Shown here one piece after another: positions 6,813 through 13,909 of a DNA stretch of 19,765 nucleotides; within the stretch, counting starts at the first letter, position 1, and each line of letters starts with the position of its first letter. Made by a program: the position numbers and the translations under genes. Source of the stretch: an uncultured Cellvibrio sp. (lineage in GTDB: Bacteria; Pseudomonadota; Gammaproteobacteria; Pseudomonadales; Cellvibrionaceae); contig CALFXJ010000031.1 in the NCBI GenBank assembly GCA_937958105.1, positions 1 through 19,765 on the forward strand, given 5' to 3'. Under the pieces are notes generated by a model. That model made no database searches. It had not been told where the DNA came from and worked only from the letters and a program-made list of their open reading frames with translations.

Positions 6813-7667
6813 ATGGAAAAAAAACTGCCTAACCGCATCCCTGCGGAAGAAGTGGGCGAGTATCAGACGTGGCGCATTCCGCTGATCAACGACAACGGCA
6901 ATGTGCTGCCGTCTGCCGAAAAAGAAGAGCGCGAGCGCGAGCAGGAAGAACTGCAGCGGCAGGGCGAATCCATCGAAGATGTGGAACTCCCGGATGCGGA
7001 ACCCAAGCAGGGCATGACCGCGCAGGAGATGCAGGAGATCATCGAGGCTGCCGAAAAAGATGGTTTTGCCCAAGGCCACAAAGAAGGTTTTGACAAAGGC
7101 ATGGCTGAAGGTTACGAAGCCGGCCAGCAGCAGGGGCTGATGGAGATGCGCCAGCACCTGGTCACCGAGCAGCAGCGGTTTCAGAAACTTGCGCAGGCGC
7201 TGCTGGACCCGATTGGCGAACAGGACAGCGATCTGGAAAAACTGCTGTTGAATGTCGTCTGCACCTTGACCGAAAGCGTAGTGCAGCGTGAACTGCTCAC
7301 CGACTCGAGTCATATCCTGTCACTGGTAAAAGCCGCCGTGGATGCCTTGCCGGTGGGCAGCAAAAACCTGCGGATTATTCTTAACCCTGACGATCTGGCC
7401 GCCGTGGAAACCTACGCTCAGGAGCAGCAGCTCGACTGGCAATTTATTGGCGACGCCCAGCTCACGCCCGGTGGATGCCGCATTGAAACCAGCGAGAGCC
7501 GGGTGGATTTTTCCGTGGAGAAGCGCCTGCAGACGGTCCTGTCCCAGTTCATCAACAAACAGCTTGCTGACACCCGTCCAGCAGAAGACGACTTTTCGAC
7601 GGCTGATGAGGTGGACGGCAATCTCGATCATTTCAACTCCACCACTGAAGACCTGAACCATGGTTGA
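6813..7667 (+). CDS. fliH: Flagellar assembly protein FliH
   Basis: FliH is the peripheral stalk and negative regulator of the export ATPase FliI. The 284-residue product has a charged amino-terminal region (KEEREREQEEL), then a striking glycine ladder with Gly every fourth residue at 84, 88, 92, 96, 100, 104 and 108, a GxxxG repeat characteristic of FliH. The carboxy-terminal domain (about 125-250; VVCTLTESVVQREL, LRIILNPDDLAAVE, GGCRIETSESRVDFSVEKRL) resembles the delta-subunit/V-ATPase E fold. The gene starts 16 nt after fliG and overlaps the start of fliI by 8 nt, consistent with translational coupling to its partner. Confidence 0.93.
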   Translation: MEKKLPNRIPAEEVGEYQTWRIPLINDNGNVLPSAEKEEREREQEELQRQGESIEDVELPDAEPKQGMTAQEMQEIIEAAEKDGFAQGHKEGFDKGMAEGYEAGQQQGLMEMRQHLVTEQQRFQKLAQALLDPIGEQDSDLEKLLLNVVCTLTESVVQRELLTDSSHILSLVKAAVDALPVGSKNLRIILNPDDLAAVETYAQEQQLDWQFIGDAQLTPGGCRIETSESRVDFSVEKRLQTVLSQFINKQLADTRPAEDDFSTADEVDGNLDHFNSTTEDLNHG

Positions 7668-9051
7668 CCAGCGCCTCTCCATACTGGATCGGCTGCGCGG
7701 CTATGCGCCGGGTAAACGCTGCGTGATTGAACCGGAAGCCGAGGGCCGTATCACCCGCTCAGTGGGGATGACCCTGGAAGCGGTAGGTTTGAATGTCTCC
7801 GTCGGCCGCCAGTGTGAGGTGGTTACCGCAGAGAACCGGCGCATTGAAGCCGAAGTGGTGGGATTTGCCGGCGATAAAGTCTTTCTCATGCCGATCAAAC
7901 GCGTCGACGGTCTACAGCCCGGTGCACGCGTCATCCCGATTTCGGCGCAGCAGGGCATGCGCATCGGTCCTGAGCTGCTGGGTCGGGTCGTTAATGGCAT
8001 TGGCCAGCCGCTGGACGGTAAAGGCCCACTGATCGGTGATGAATATCTCGATTTCACACCCCAGGAAATCAACCCGCTGCAACGTCACCCCATCAGCGAG
8101 CCTCTCGACGTCGGCATCCGCGCAATCAATGGGCTGATCACCGTCGGTCGCGGCCAGCGGCTGGGCTTATTTGCCGGCAGTGGCGTGGGCAAAAGCGTAC
8201 TCATGGGGATGATGACCAAATTCACCACCGCTGACGTGGTGGTAGTCGGCCTGGTTGGCGAACGGGGCCGGGAGGTTAAAGAGTTTATTGATCACATCCT
8301 TGGCGAAGAAGGTCTGCGCCGCGCCGTGGTGGTGGCCTCGCCCGCGGACGATGCACCGCTCATGCGCCTGCGCGCCTCGCAGTTATCCAGCCGTATCGCC
8401 GAGTATTATCGCGATCAGGGCAAAAACGTGTTGCTGCTGATGGATTCGCTGACCCGTTACGCCCAGGCACAGCGGGAGATTGCACTGGCCATTGGTGAGC
8501 CGCCAGCGACCAAGGGTTATCCGCCATCAGTCTTTGCCAAGATCCCGCAACTGGTGGAGCGCGCGGGTAATGCCGCAGAGGGTGAGGGCTCCATTACTGC
8601 GTTTTACACCGTATTAACCGAGGGTGACGATTTGCAGGACCCCATCGCCGATGCGGCGCGGGCGATCCTCGACGGACACGTGGTCCTGTCGCGCAAGCTG
8701 GCGGAGGAGGGGATCTATCCGGCCATTGATGTGGAAGCGTCCATCAGCCGTGCGATGCAGAACATTGTGAGCGAAGAACACCTGAAGATGATGCAGCGTT
8801 TCAAGCAGCTGTCGTCGCGCTATCAGCAGAACCGGGATCTGGTGGCCATCGGCGCCTATTCACCGGGCGCAGACCCGGAAACGGATCTGGCTATCGAACG
8901 TTTTCCGCACCTGCGCGCCTTTATCCAGCAGGGCCTCAAGCAGCCTGTCCACCTGGCGGAATGTATTGCCAACCTTAAAGCCCTGTTGAAACCCACTGGT
9001 GCCGGTAAGCCGACCAGCCCGCTGGCAGCCCAGCATCGGGTGCAGGGCTGA
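7660..9051 (+). CDS. fliI: Flagellum-specific export ATPase FliI
   Basis: FliI is the hexameric ATPase of the flagellar type III export apparatus, related to F1 beta subunits. The 463-residue product contains Walker A AGSGVGKS (172-179), Walker B LLLMD (258-262) and the family signature around PPSVFAKIPQLVERAG (288-303). The amino-terminal beta-barrel (VGRQCEVV) and the carboxy-terminal chaperone/FliJ-contact region are present, so it is full length and should be active. It overlaps fliH by 8 nt and precedes fliJ, the usual FliH-FliI-FliJ order. Confidence 0.98.
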   Translation: MVDQRLSILDRLRGYAPGKRCVIEPEAEGRITRSVGMTLEAVGLNVSVGRQCEVVTAENRRIEAEVVGFAGDKVFLMPIKRVDGLQPGARVIPISAQQGMRIGPELLGRVVNGIGQPLDGKGPLIGDEYLDFTPQEINPLQRHPISEPLDVGIRAINGLITVGRGQRLGLFAGSGVGKSVLMGMMTKFTTADVVVVGLVGERGREVKEFIDHILGEEGLRRAVVVASPADDAPLMRLRASQLSSRIAEYYRDQGKNVLLLMDSLTRYAQAQREIALAIGEPPATKGYPPSVFAKIPQLVERAGNAAEGEGSITAFYTVLTEGDDLQDPIADAARAILDGHVVLSRKLAEEGIYPAIDVEASISRAMQNIVSEEHLKMMQRFKQLSSRYQQNRDLVAIGAYSPGADPETDLAIERFPHLRAFIQQGLKQPVHLAECIANLKALLKPTGAGKPTSPLAAQHRVQG

Positions 9052-9077
9052 TGCCCAACTCTGTCAGGTAAATCACT

Positions 9078-9521
9078 GTGGCCGAATCACGTTCAAAACG
9101 GATGCAAATTGTGCTGATGCTGGCGGAGCGACATGAGCAGGCTGCTGCGCAGCGTCTGGGCAGTTATCGCGAGCAGATCAATGCGGAACAGCAGCAATTG
9201 CAACAGCTGGAGGAATACGCGGCGCATTATCTCGACACCTACGGTTCCTTTAAAACCGGATTGCATGCGCAGGATTTAATCAGCTACAGCAGTTTTATTC
9301 AGCGCCTGGGTGATGCAAAAAAAGAACAGCAAACCAAAGTCGAGCGCATGATGCAGACACTTGATCAACTGCAGAAGGATTGGCAGGGCAAGCATCTGCG
9401 GCGGGAATCCATTCAGAATTTGATCGCGCGACTGCAGCATGAAGAAAATGAAGTGCTGGAAAAACGTTTGCAGAAAGAGCTGGATGATTTATCCGCACAG
9501 CAGTTTTATCGTCAATCCTGA
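9078..9521 (+). CDS. fliJ: Flagellar export protein FliJ
   Basis: FliJ is the coiled-coil stalk protein of the export ATPase complex and connects FliI to FlhA. The 147-residue product is almost wholly charged helix (RHEQAAAQRLGSYREQINAE, then QLQQLEEYAAHYL and a Glu/Lys/Gln-rich second helix), the expected antiparallel coiled coil. The start is GTG at 9078, supported by AGGT about 9 nt upstream and by the normal protein start that results (MAESRSKRM). Sequence conservation of FliJ is low, but position after fliI and length make the call firm. Confidence 0.92.
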   Translation: MAESRSKRMQIVLMLAERHEQAAAQRLGSYREQINAEQQQLQQLEEYAAHYLDTYGSFKTGLHAQDLISYSSFIQRLGDAKKEQQTKVERMMQTLDQLQKDWQGKHLRRESIQNLIARLQHEENEVLEKRLQKELDDLSAQQFYRQS

Positions 9522-9779
9522 TGACAGAATTTTTAACAGCCTGTAATCCCTTGTTATTCCGCTTTCTCACCTTCTGCGTTAATTCTTCGCACCCCGTCGG
9601 TTAAGCTGCCGAACTTTTTTATTGCTTTAAGCACTATACACTCAGGGTTTATAGGCTATCCTTAGAGTCGTGCAGCGCGGGTTCCATTTTCTTCCCCGAA
9701 CGCGCATAAGCCGGTTTCCCTAGCAGGTGCCGATGCGCTGAATGATTATTGAAATGATGTACTGATTAAGAGGTTGAGC
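9522..9779. other. Intergenic region fliJ-hsbA
   Basis: This 258-nt gap has no gene on either strand. A possible imperfect hairpin pairs GCGCG-GG-TTC (9675-9684) with GAACGCGC (9698-9705). Possible -10 elements (TATACA near 9635, TATAGG near 9650) have only weak -35 partners. No GG-N10-GC sigma-54 site or clear FliA (sigma-28) site was found. The gap nonetheless suggests hsbA has its own start. Confidence 0.5.
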
Positions 9780-10085
9780 ATGGCGATCACTTCCACAGTG
9801 TCAGCGGATGGTAATCAAGTCACTATTTACATTCAGGGACGTTTCGATTTCAGCTCGCATCAGGAATTTCGTGCGGCCTATGAAAAGCTGCCAAAAACTC
9901 CCACACATTTTCGTGTCGATCTCCAGGGTACTTCCTACCTGGACAGTTCGGCATTGGGCATGTTGCTGCTGCTGCGTGATTACGCCGGTGGTGATAAAGC
10001 GAACATAGAGCTGGTTAATTGTTCAGCCGACGTAAAAAAAATCCTCACCATCTCTAACTTCGAACAACTGTTTACTATTTATTGA
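9780..10085 (+). CDS. hsbA: STAS-domain anti-sigma factor antagonist, HsbA-like
   Basis: The 101-residue protein is a single STAS domain of the SpoIIAA type. The phosphorylation loop reads YLDSSALGMLLL with D55, S56 and S57; S56 corresponds to the regulatory serine of Pseudomonas HsbA. In Pseudomonas, HsbA is phosphorylated and dephosphorylated by HsbR, and its state decides whether it binds the anti-sigma factor FlgM or a diguanylate cyclase (HsbD). The ATG at 9780 is chosen because AAGAGG (9768-9773) lies 6 nt upstream; an in-frame TTG at 9774 would touch that site. It is followed by an HsbR-like and a HptB-like gene, which fixes the role better than the domain alone. Confidence 0.88.
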   Translation: MAITSTVSADGNQVTIYIQGRFDFSSHQEFRAAYEKLPKTPTHFRVDLQGTSYLDSSALGMLLLLRDYAGGDKANIELVNCSADVKKILTISNFEQLFTIY

Positions 10086-10135
10086 TGAAATAGTTGTTCC
10101 ACGCAATAACCGGCCCGGTGGATGGAAACCAGCCT

Positions 10136-11845
10136 ATGAGTGAAAGCCGCAGCTTAACGATCCTTGTGGCGGATGATACCGACTCAGACCGGTTGATTCT
10201 GGAGACGATTGTACGTAAAGAAGGGCACCGGGTAATCAGCGCAAAAGACGGTCTTGAAGCCGTCGCTGCCTACGAGCAGGAGCGACCGGATATTGTCTTG
10301 CTTGATGCTCTCATGCCGGGGCTGGACGGGTTTGGCGCGGCCCGGCGTATCAAGGAACTGGCTGGTGAATCCCTGGTTCCGATTATCTTCCTGACCTCCC
10401 TGACCGACACAGATTCGCTGGTTAAATGCCTGGACGCGGGCGGTGATGATTTTCTCTCCAAACCCTATAACCGGGTCATCCTCCAGGCCAAGATAAAATC
10501 CTTCAATCGCATGCGTGAAATGCACGCCACTATGCTGGCGCAGCGGGACCAGATCGCCCGCCACAATGAACAGTTCCTGCAGGAGCAGGCGGTCGCCAAA
10601 CAGGTCTTCGACAATGTCGCCCACAGCGGCTGCCTTGATGCCAGCAATGTCCGTTATTACCTGTCGTCGCTGGCCATCTTTAACGGCGATGTGATGGTGG
10701 CGGCAATGCGTCCCTCCGGCAGCATGATGGTGTTGCTTGGAGATTTTACCGGGCACGGCCTGCCTGCCGCGATCGGTGCCATGCCACTGGCGGCAACCTT
10801 TTATGGCATGGTCCACAAAGGGTTTTCCATGACGGACATCCTGCGTGAGATCAACGGCAAACTGAAGACCATCCTGCCGCTGGGTTTTTTCTGCTGCGCC
10901 ACCATGATCGATATGAATTTCGAAAAACGGCGCATGAAGGTGTGGAACGGCGGTCTGCCGGACTGCTTTATTTATCGCAAAGACGACTTGAGCATCGTGC
11001 CGGTGCGTTCTACCCACCTGCCGCTGGGTGTGCTGCCGAACAAAAGTTTTAAAGACGATTGCGAACATTACGAGCTGGCGGTGGGCGATCGCTTCTTCAT
11101 GTGGTCCGACGGTATCCACGAAGCGCGTGACAGTACGGGAGAAATGTTTGGGGAAGAGCGGCTGCGCGCCGTGTTTGAACGCAACCGCCAGCCGGAAAAA
11201 GCTTTCGATGAAATTCTCGGCAGCGTTCAGGAATTTATCGGCGGCGGCGAGAAAAACGACGATCTTTCGCTGCTGGAGATCGTGATGGACGAGCCTCACA
11301 AGGTCGACAGCGTCGCGCGGGAAACTATCTTCCGCCGCTATTCAAGTCTGGCTGAGTGGGACATGTGTTTCGAGATCAAGCCCACCAGTTTTCACGCTTT
11401 CGATCCACTGCCGCTGCTGTTGAACGTGTTGATGGAGGTTCCCGGTCTGCGCAATTACAGCGGTACGCTGTACACCATCATGGCCGAGCTTTATTCCAAT
11501 GCCCTGGAGCATGGGGTGCTCAAACTCGATTCAGCCATGAAGGATACCCCGGAAGGCTTCACCCGGTATTATCAGGAGCGCGAGGCGCGGCTGCGTGAGG
11601 TATCGGCCGGGTACATCCGTATTCACCTGCAGCACTCTACTTCTCCAGGCGGTGGACGCCTGACGATCCGGGTGGAAGACAGCGGGGAGGGTTTTGATAA
11701 GAGCAACTGTTCTGCTGAAGGCTTGTCCAACAGCCAATACAGTGGTCGGGGACTCGCGCTGGTGGATAAACTGTGCGACTCTGTGCGTTATCTCGGCAAG
11801 GGTAATGAAGTCGAGGCCGTTTTTTCCTGGGTTAACGATGATTGA
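10136..11845 (+). CDS. hsbR: Response regulator with PP2C phosphatase and HATPase domains, HsbR-like
   Basis: This 569-residue three-domain switch has a receiver (about 5-125) with D13/D14, phosphoacceptor D57 and K109-P110. A coiled linker (about 126-160) follows. The SpoIIE/RsbU-type PP2C phosphatase (about 180-380) has metal-site motifs GDFTGHG (202-208), MWSDG (322-326) and NDDLSLLEI. A carboxy-terminal RsbW-like serine-kinase ATPase has ELYSNALEHG, EDSGEGFD and GRGLALV. Both opposing activities look intact. In Pseudomonas, phosphorylation of HsbR by HptB is reported to change the balance between dephosphorylating and phosphorylating HsbA. The ATG at 10136 is preferred; a TTG at 10094 adds 14 unconserved residues without a ribosome binding site. 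Confidence 0.9.
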   Translation: MSESRSLTILVADDTDSDRLILETIVRKEGHRVISAKDGLEAVAAYEQERPDIVLLDALMPGLDGFGAARRIKELAGESLVPIIFLTSLTDTDSLVKCLDAGGDDFLSKPYNRVILQAKIKSFNRMREMHATMLAQRDQIARHNEQFLQEQAVAKQVFDNVAHSGCLDASNVRYYLSSLAIFNGDVMVAAMRPSGSMMVLLGDFTGHGLPAAIGAMPLAATFYGMVHKGFSMTDILREINGKLKTILPLGFFCCATMIDMNFEKRRMKVWNGGLPDCFIYRKDDLSIVPVRSTHLPLGVLPNKSFKDDCEHYELAVGDRFFMWSDGIHEARDSTGEMFGEERLRAVFERNRQPEKAFDEILGSVQEFIGGGEKNDDLSLLEIVMDEPHKVDSVARETIFRRYSSLAEWDMCFEIKPTSFHAFDPLPLLLNVLMEVPGLRNYSGTLYTIMAELYSNALEHGVLKLDSAMKDTPEGFTRYYQEREARLREVSAGYIRIHLQHSTSPGGGRLTIRVEDSGEGFDKSNCSAEGLSNSQYSGRGLALVDKLCDSVRYLGKGNEVEAVFSWVNDD

Positions 11846-11867
11846 GTTGTTATGTTGAGGGCATTCA

Positions 11868-12218
11868 ATGAGTACGACACCGCATCTTGACCGCGAGATA
11901 CTGACGACGCTGAAGGATGTTATGGAAAGCGACTTCATGCTGCTGATCGAAACCTTCGTCACCGACTCCCGCGAGCGGATTCGCAACCTGCATGAACTGG
12001 TGCCCCAGGGGGATGCTGAAGTAATCCGTCGCGCGGCCCACAGTTTTAAAGGCAGCAGCAGCAATATTGGCGCGTCCCGTCTGGCAGAACTGTGCAGCCA
12101 GATTGAAGTTCAGGCATTGACCGGCAATCTGGATATCATCCCTGAGCTGCTGGCCGAAGCCGAAGTCGAGTTCACCCGCGTCACCACCTTGCTCCAGGAA
12201 TTTATTGCGGTCGGCTGA
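11868..12218 (+). CDS. hptB: Histidine phosphotransfer protein, HptB-like
   Basis: The 116-residue all-helical Hpt protein carries the phosphoacceptor motif AAHSFKGSSSNIG with His58. It lacks kinase or receiver domains, so it is a relay module. In Pseudomonas, HptB takes phosphate from several hybrid sensor kinases and passes it to HsbR, affecting swarming, biofilm and the Gac/Rsm system. GAGGG upstream of the ATG is a good ribosome binding site. It follows hsbR by 22 nt, clearly the same operon. The kinases that feed it are not in this window. Confidence 0.88.
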   Translation: MSTTPHLDREILTTLKDVMESDFMLLIETFVTDSRERIRNLHELVPQGDAEVIRRAAHSFKGSSSNIGASRLAELCSQIEVQALTGNLDIIPELLAEAEVEFTRVTTLLQEFIAVG

Positions 12219-12267
12219 GTCCGGCCATCCCTCCGAATATCCTCACGGCTTGACACCGCTCCCGCGG

Positions 12268-12284
12268 TTGGCATCCCTCTTGCA
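12268..12284 (+). promoter_or_regulatory. Sigma-54 promoter of fliK
   Basis: TTGGCATCCCTCTTGCA has GG (12270-12271) and GC (12282-12283) 10 nt apart and a full TTGCA in the -12 part. The expected start is near 12295, leaving a leader of about 100 nt that contains the palindrome at 12318-12337. Pseudomonas fliK is described as a FleR-dependent gene, which fits. Confidence 0.88.
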
Positions 12285-12317
12285 AAAGCTCCTATAACCC
12301 AAGCGTTTTACCGCCAG

Positions 12318-12337
12318 AGCGGCAAGCAGTTGCCGCT
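12318..12337. promoter_or_regulatory. Operator-like palindrome downstream of the fliK promoter
   Basis: AGCGGCAA-GCAG-TTGCCGCT is a perfect inverted repeat with 8-bp arms, centred about 33 nt after the predicted start. It shares CGGCAA-N4-TTGCCG with 3486-3501 at fliE. Vibrio FlrC is known to bind downstream of some of its promoters, so a FleR site is a reasonable inference. It could also fold as an RNA hairpin in the leader. Confidence 0.6.
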
Positions 12338-12395
12338 TGGTGACGAGCGAACGTGCCTTAGTCGGGCCTGTTCCGGATTTAGGAGTCGTCTATCC

Positions 12396-13718
12396 ATGAA
12401 TTTTGCTTCCAGTGGGAATTCTCCAGCAACATCAGGCAGTCTGCTGCTGAGCGTCAATAAACCTGCCATTGCTCCATCCAGCCCTCGCGACAGCGGAACG
12501 GAATTCCGCTCCGCCATGGATGATGTAGCCAAAGCCAGAAAAACCGCGCGGCCTGAGCCAGCTGCTCGCCCGGACCGCAGCGAGCGGACCGGAGAGCGGG
12601 TGCCTGCCCACCATAAGCCGGTACAGCGCGCTGATGCCACACAGTCTGGCGAAGCCGAGTCAGCAGCCAAGTCCAAAGACACCGCTAAGCCTGAAGATAC
12701 CGCTAAGTCCCGAGACGCCGATAAGGCGGAACAAATCGAGACAGCCGCAGCGGCCGCGCCGGTAACAGAAGAAGATAACGACCAGAGTCTGCTGCTGGCA
12801 GAAGCAGGGCTGGTACCTGGGGTCGACGTCGCAGAGAACAGTGAGGCTGTTGCGGAAGAAACGGTTGACGTAGCAGAAAGTCCGCTCGCGCCTCTCGCGC
12901 CGGAACTGACAGGGGCTACGGCCACCCCCGGCACAATCCTGCCGCCGGCAACGGGAGGTACTACCCCCGCCGCAGAGGCAGCCCTGACCAGCGGTCTGGC
13001 AGCGACGGGAGCAAGACCGGCCGCGACTCCGGCAACTGCCCTGAGCGGATTACAGGCAGATACATCCGAATTGCCGGAAGGCGAAGCCAATTTACTGGCT
13101 GTGGAGGGTGAAGCTGCTGCGGAAGATTCCAAGCAATCCTTCAGTCGGCTCCTGGCTGCTAACCCCGCAGCTGAAAAGACGGCGCAGACAGAACAGAGCC
13201 CGACAAAGCTGGCGGCCGATCCAGCAGTGGCAACGGCACCGGCCAGCCGTCCCACTGAAGCTCAGGCTCCGCAGCAGCGCAGTTTTGTCGTACAGACCGG
13301 CGTTCCCGTGGGTGTGGGACAGCCGCGCTGGGGCCAGGCGGTCGGTGAGCGGGTGTTGTGGCTGGCGGCACAGAATGTCAGCGCTGCTGAAATACGCCTG
13401 GACCCGCCGGAACTGGGGCCCATGCAGGTAAGGGTCACCATTCACCAGGATCAGGCCAGCGTCAGTTTTTCCAGTCCGCATGCAGTAGTCCGCGAGGCGC
13501 TGGACCAGAATGCTACACGCCTGCGCGAGATGTTCAGTGAGCAGGGCTTGAACCTGATGGATATGGATGTCTCCGATCAATCTTTCGCCCGCCAGAATGC
13601 GCGGGACGAAGAGTCGGAGGGGCAGGCCGGTAACTCCGAGGCCGACCTCGACGATGAAGTCATAGCGGGGGTCACCACCGATATTGCTCAGATTCGGCTG
13701 GTAGACCATTACGCCTGA
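12396..13718 (+). CDS. fliK: Flagellar hook-length control protein FliK
   Basis: FliK is the secreted molecular ruler that sets hook length and switches FlhB export specificity. The 440-residue product has a long low-complexity amino-terminal part rich in Ala, Pro, Glu and Thr, with short repeats near residues 90-110 (units like TAKPED and TAKSRD). The conserved carboxy-terminal domain (about 309-405) contains RWGQAVGERVLWL and the motif LDPPELGPMQVRV. The tail is acidic. The ATG at 12396 follows AGGAG (12381-12385); an upstream TTG at 12330 would place coding sequence over the palindrome and is disfavoured. Its own sigma-54 promoter separates it from hptB. Confidence 0.93.
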   Translation: MNFASSGNSPATSGSLLLSVNKPAIAPSSPRDSGTEFRSAMDDVAKARKTARPEPAARPDRSERTGERVPAHHKPVQRADATQSGEAESAAKSKDTAKPEDTAKSRDADKAEQIETAAAAAPVTEEDNDQSLLLAEAGLVPGVDVAENSEAVAEETVDVAESPLAPLAPELTGATATPGTILPPATGGTTPAAEAALTSGLAATGARPAATPATALSGLQADTSELPEGEANLLAVEGEAAAEDSKQSFSRLLAANPAAEKTAQTEQSPTKLAADPAVATAPASRPTEAQAPQQRSFVVQTGVPVGVGQPRWGQAVGERVLWLAAQNVSAAEIRLDPPELGPMQVRVTIHQDQASVSFSSPHAVVREALDQNATRLREMFSEQGLNLMDMDVSDQSFARQNARDEESEGQAGNSEADLDDEVIAGVTTDIAQIRLVDHYA

Positions 13719-13764
13719 TCAGGCGCCAGCACATCAGGCAGCGAGGTTCAGCCGCGCTGCCTGA
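13712..13764. terminator. Stem-loop at the end of fliK
   Basis: A 14-nt perfect palindrome CGCCTGATCAGGCG (13712-13725) spans the fliK stop. It is followed by a hairpin TCAGGCAGCG (13734-13743) / CGCTGCCTGA (13755-13764) with an 11-nt loop. No T-run follows, so it is not a classic intrinsic terminator. A transcript-stabilising or Rho-related 3' end for fliK is possible. Confidence 0.45.
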
Positions 13765-13832
13765 CGTATCCTCTCCTGTAAACGAGCTCCCTCCGTAACC
13801 CGCCAACAACCGCCTCGCAATCCTTCTTTCAG

Positions 13833-13888
13833 CTGCTAAGCTTCATAAGCAAACACTGGCATGGGTATTGCTCAACCCCCCTTAGCAG
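13833..13888. promoter_or_regulatory. 8-bp inverted repeat flanking the fliL promoter
   Basis: CTGCTAAG (13833-13840) and CTTAGCAG (13881-13888) are exact reverse complements that bracket the sigma-54 promoter at 13856-13872. They could be two binding sites in opposite orientation for an activator or repressor, or chance. They do not match the CGGCAA palindrome at fliE and fliK. Confidence 0.3.
13856..13872 (+). promoter_or_regulatory. Sigma-54 promoter of fliLMNOPQR-flhB
   Basis: CTGGCATGGGTATTGCT has GG (13858-13859) and GC (13870-13871) 10 nt apart, close to TGGCAC-N5-TTGCW. The expected start is near 13883, about 27 nt before fliL. All downstream genes to flhB are closely spaced, so this likely drives the whole export-gate operon. 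Confidence 0.88.
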
Positions 13889-13909
13889 TAAAAGTGACGG
13901 GCTTTTGAC

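Noticed and set aside
9622..9657. Sigma-70 promoter for hsbA (TATACA or TATAGG)
   Set aside because: No combination gives an acceptable -35 at 16-18 nt; kept only as a note in the intergenic entry.
9707..9734. FliA (sigma-28) promoter, TAAG and GCCGAT before hsbA
   Set aside because: The spacer is 18 nt instead of about 15 and the -10 part is incomplete.
10094..10135. Upstream TTG start for hsbR
   Set aside because: No ribosome binding site and the added residues do not resemble a receiver domain; ATG at 10136 fits the family start.
10184..11299. Long minus-strand ORF opposite hsbR
   Set aside because: It runs antisense to a clearly recognised three-domain protein and shows no recognisable motif.
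12330..12395. Upstream TTG start for fliK
   Set aside because: It would begin inside the palindrome and lacks a ribosome binding site; ATG at 12396 has AGGAG upstream.
12308..13255. Long minus-strand ORF opposite fliK
   Set aside because: Low-complexity Ser/Ala-rich translation is the shadow of the Ala/Pro/Glu-rich fliK repeat region; no start signal or domain.
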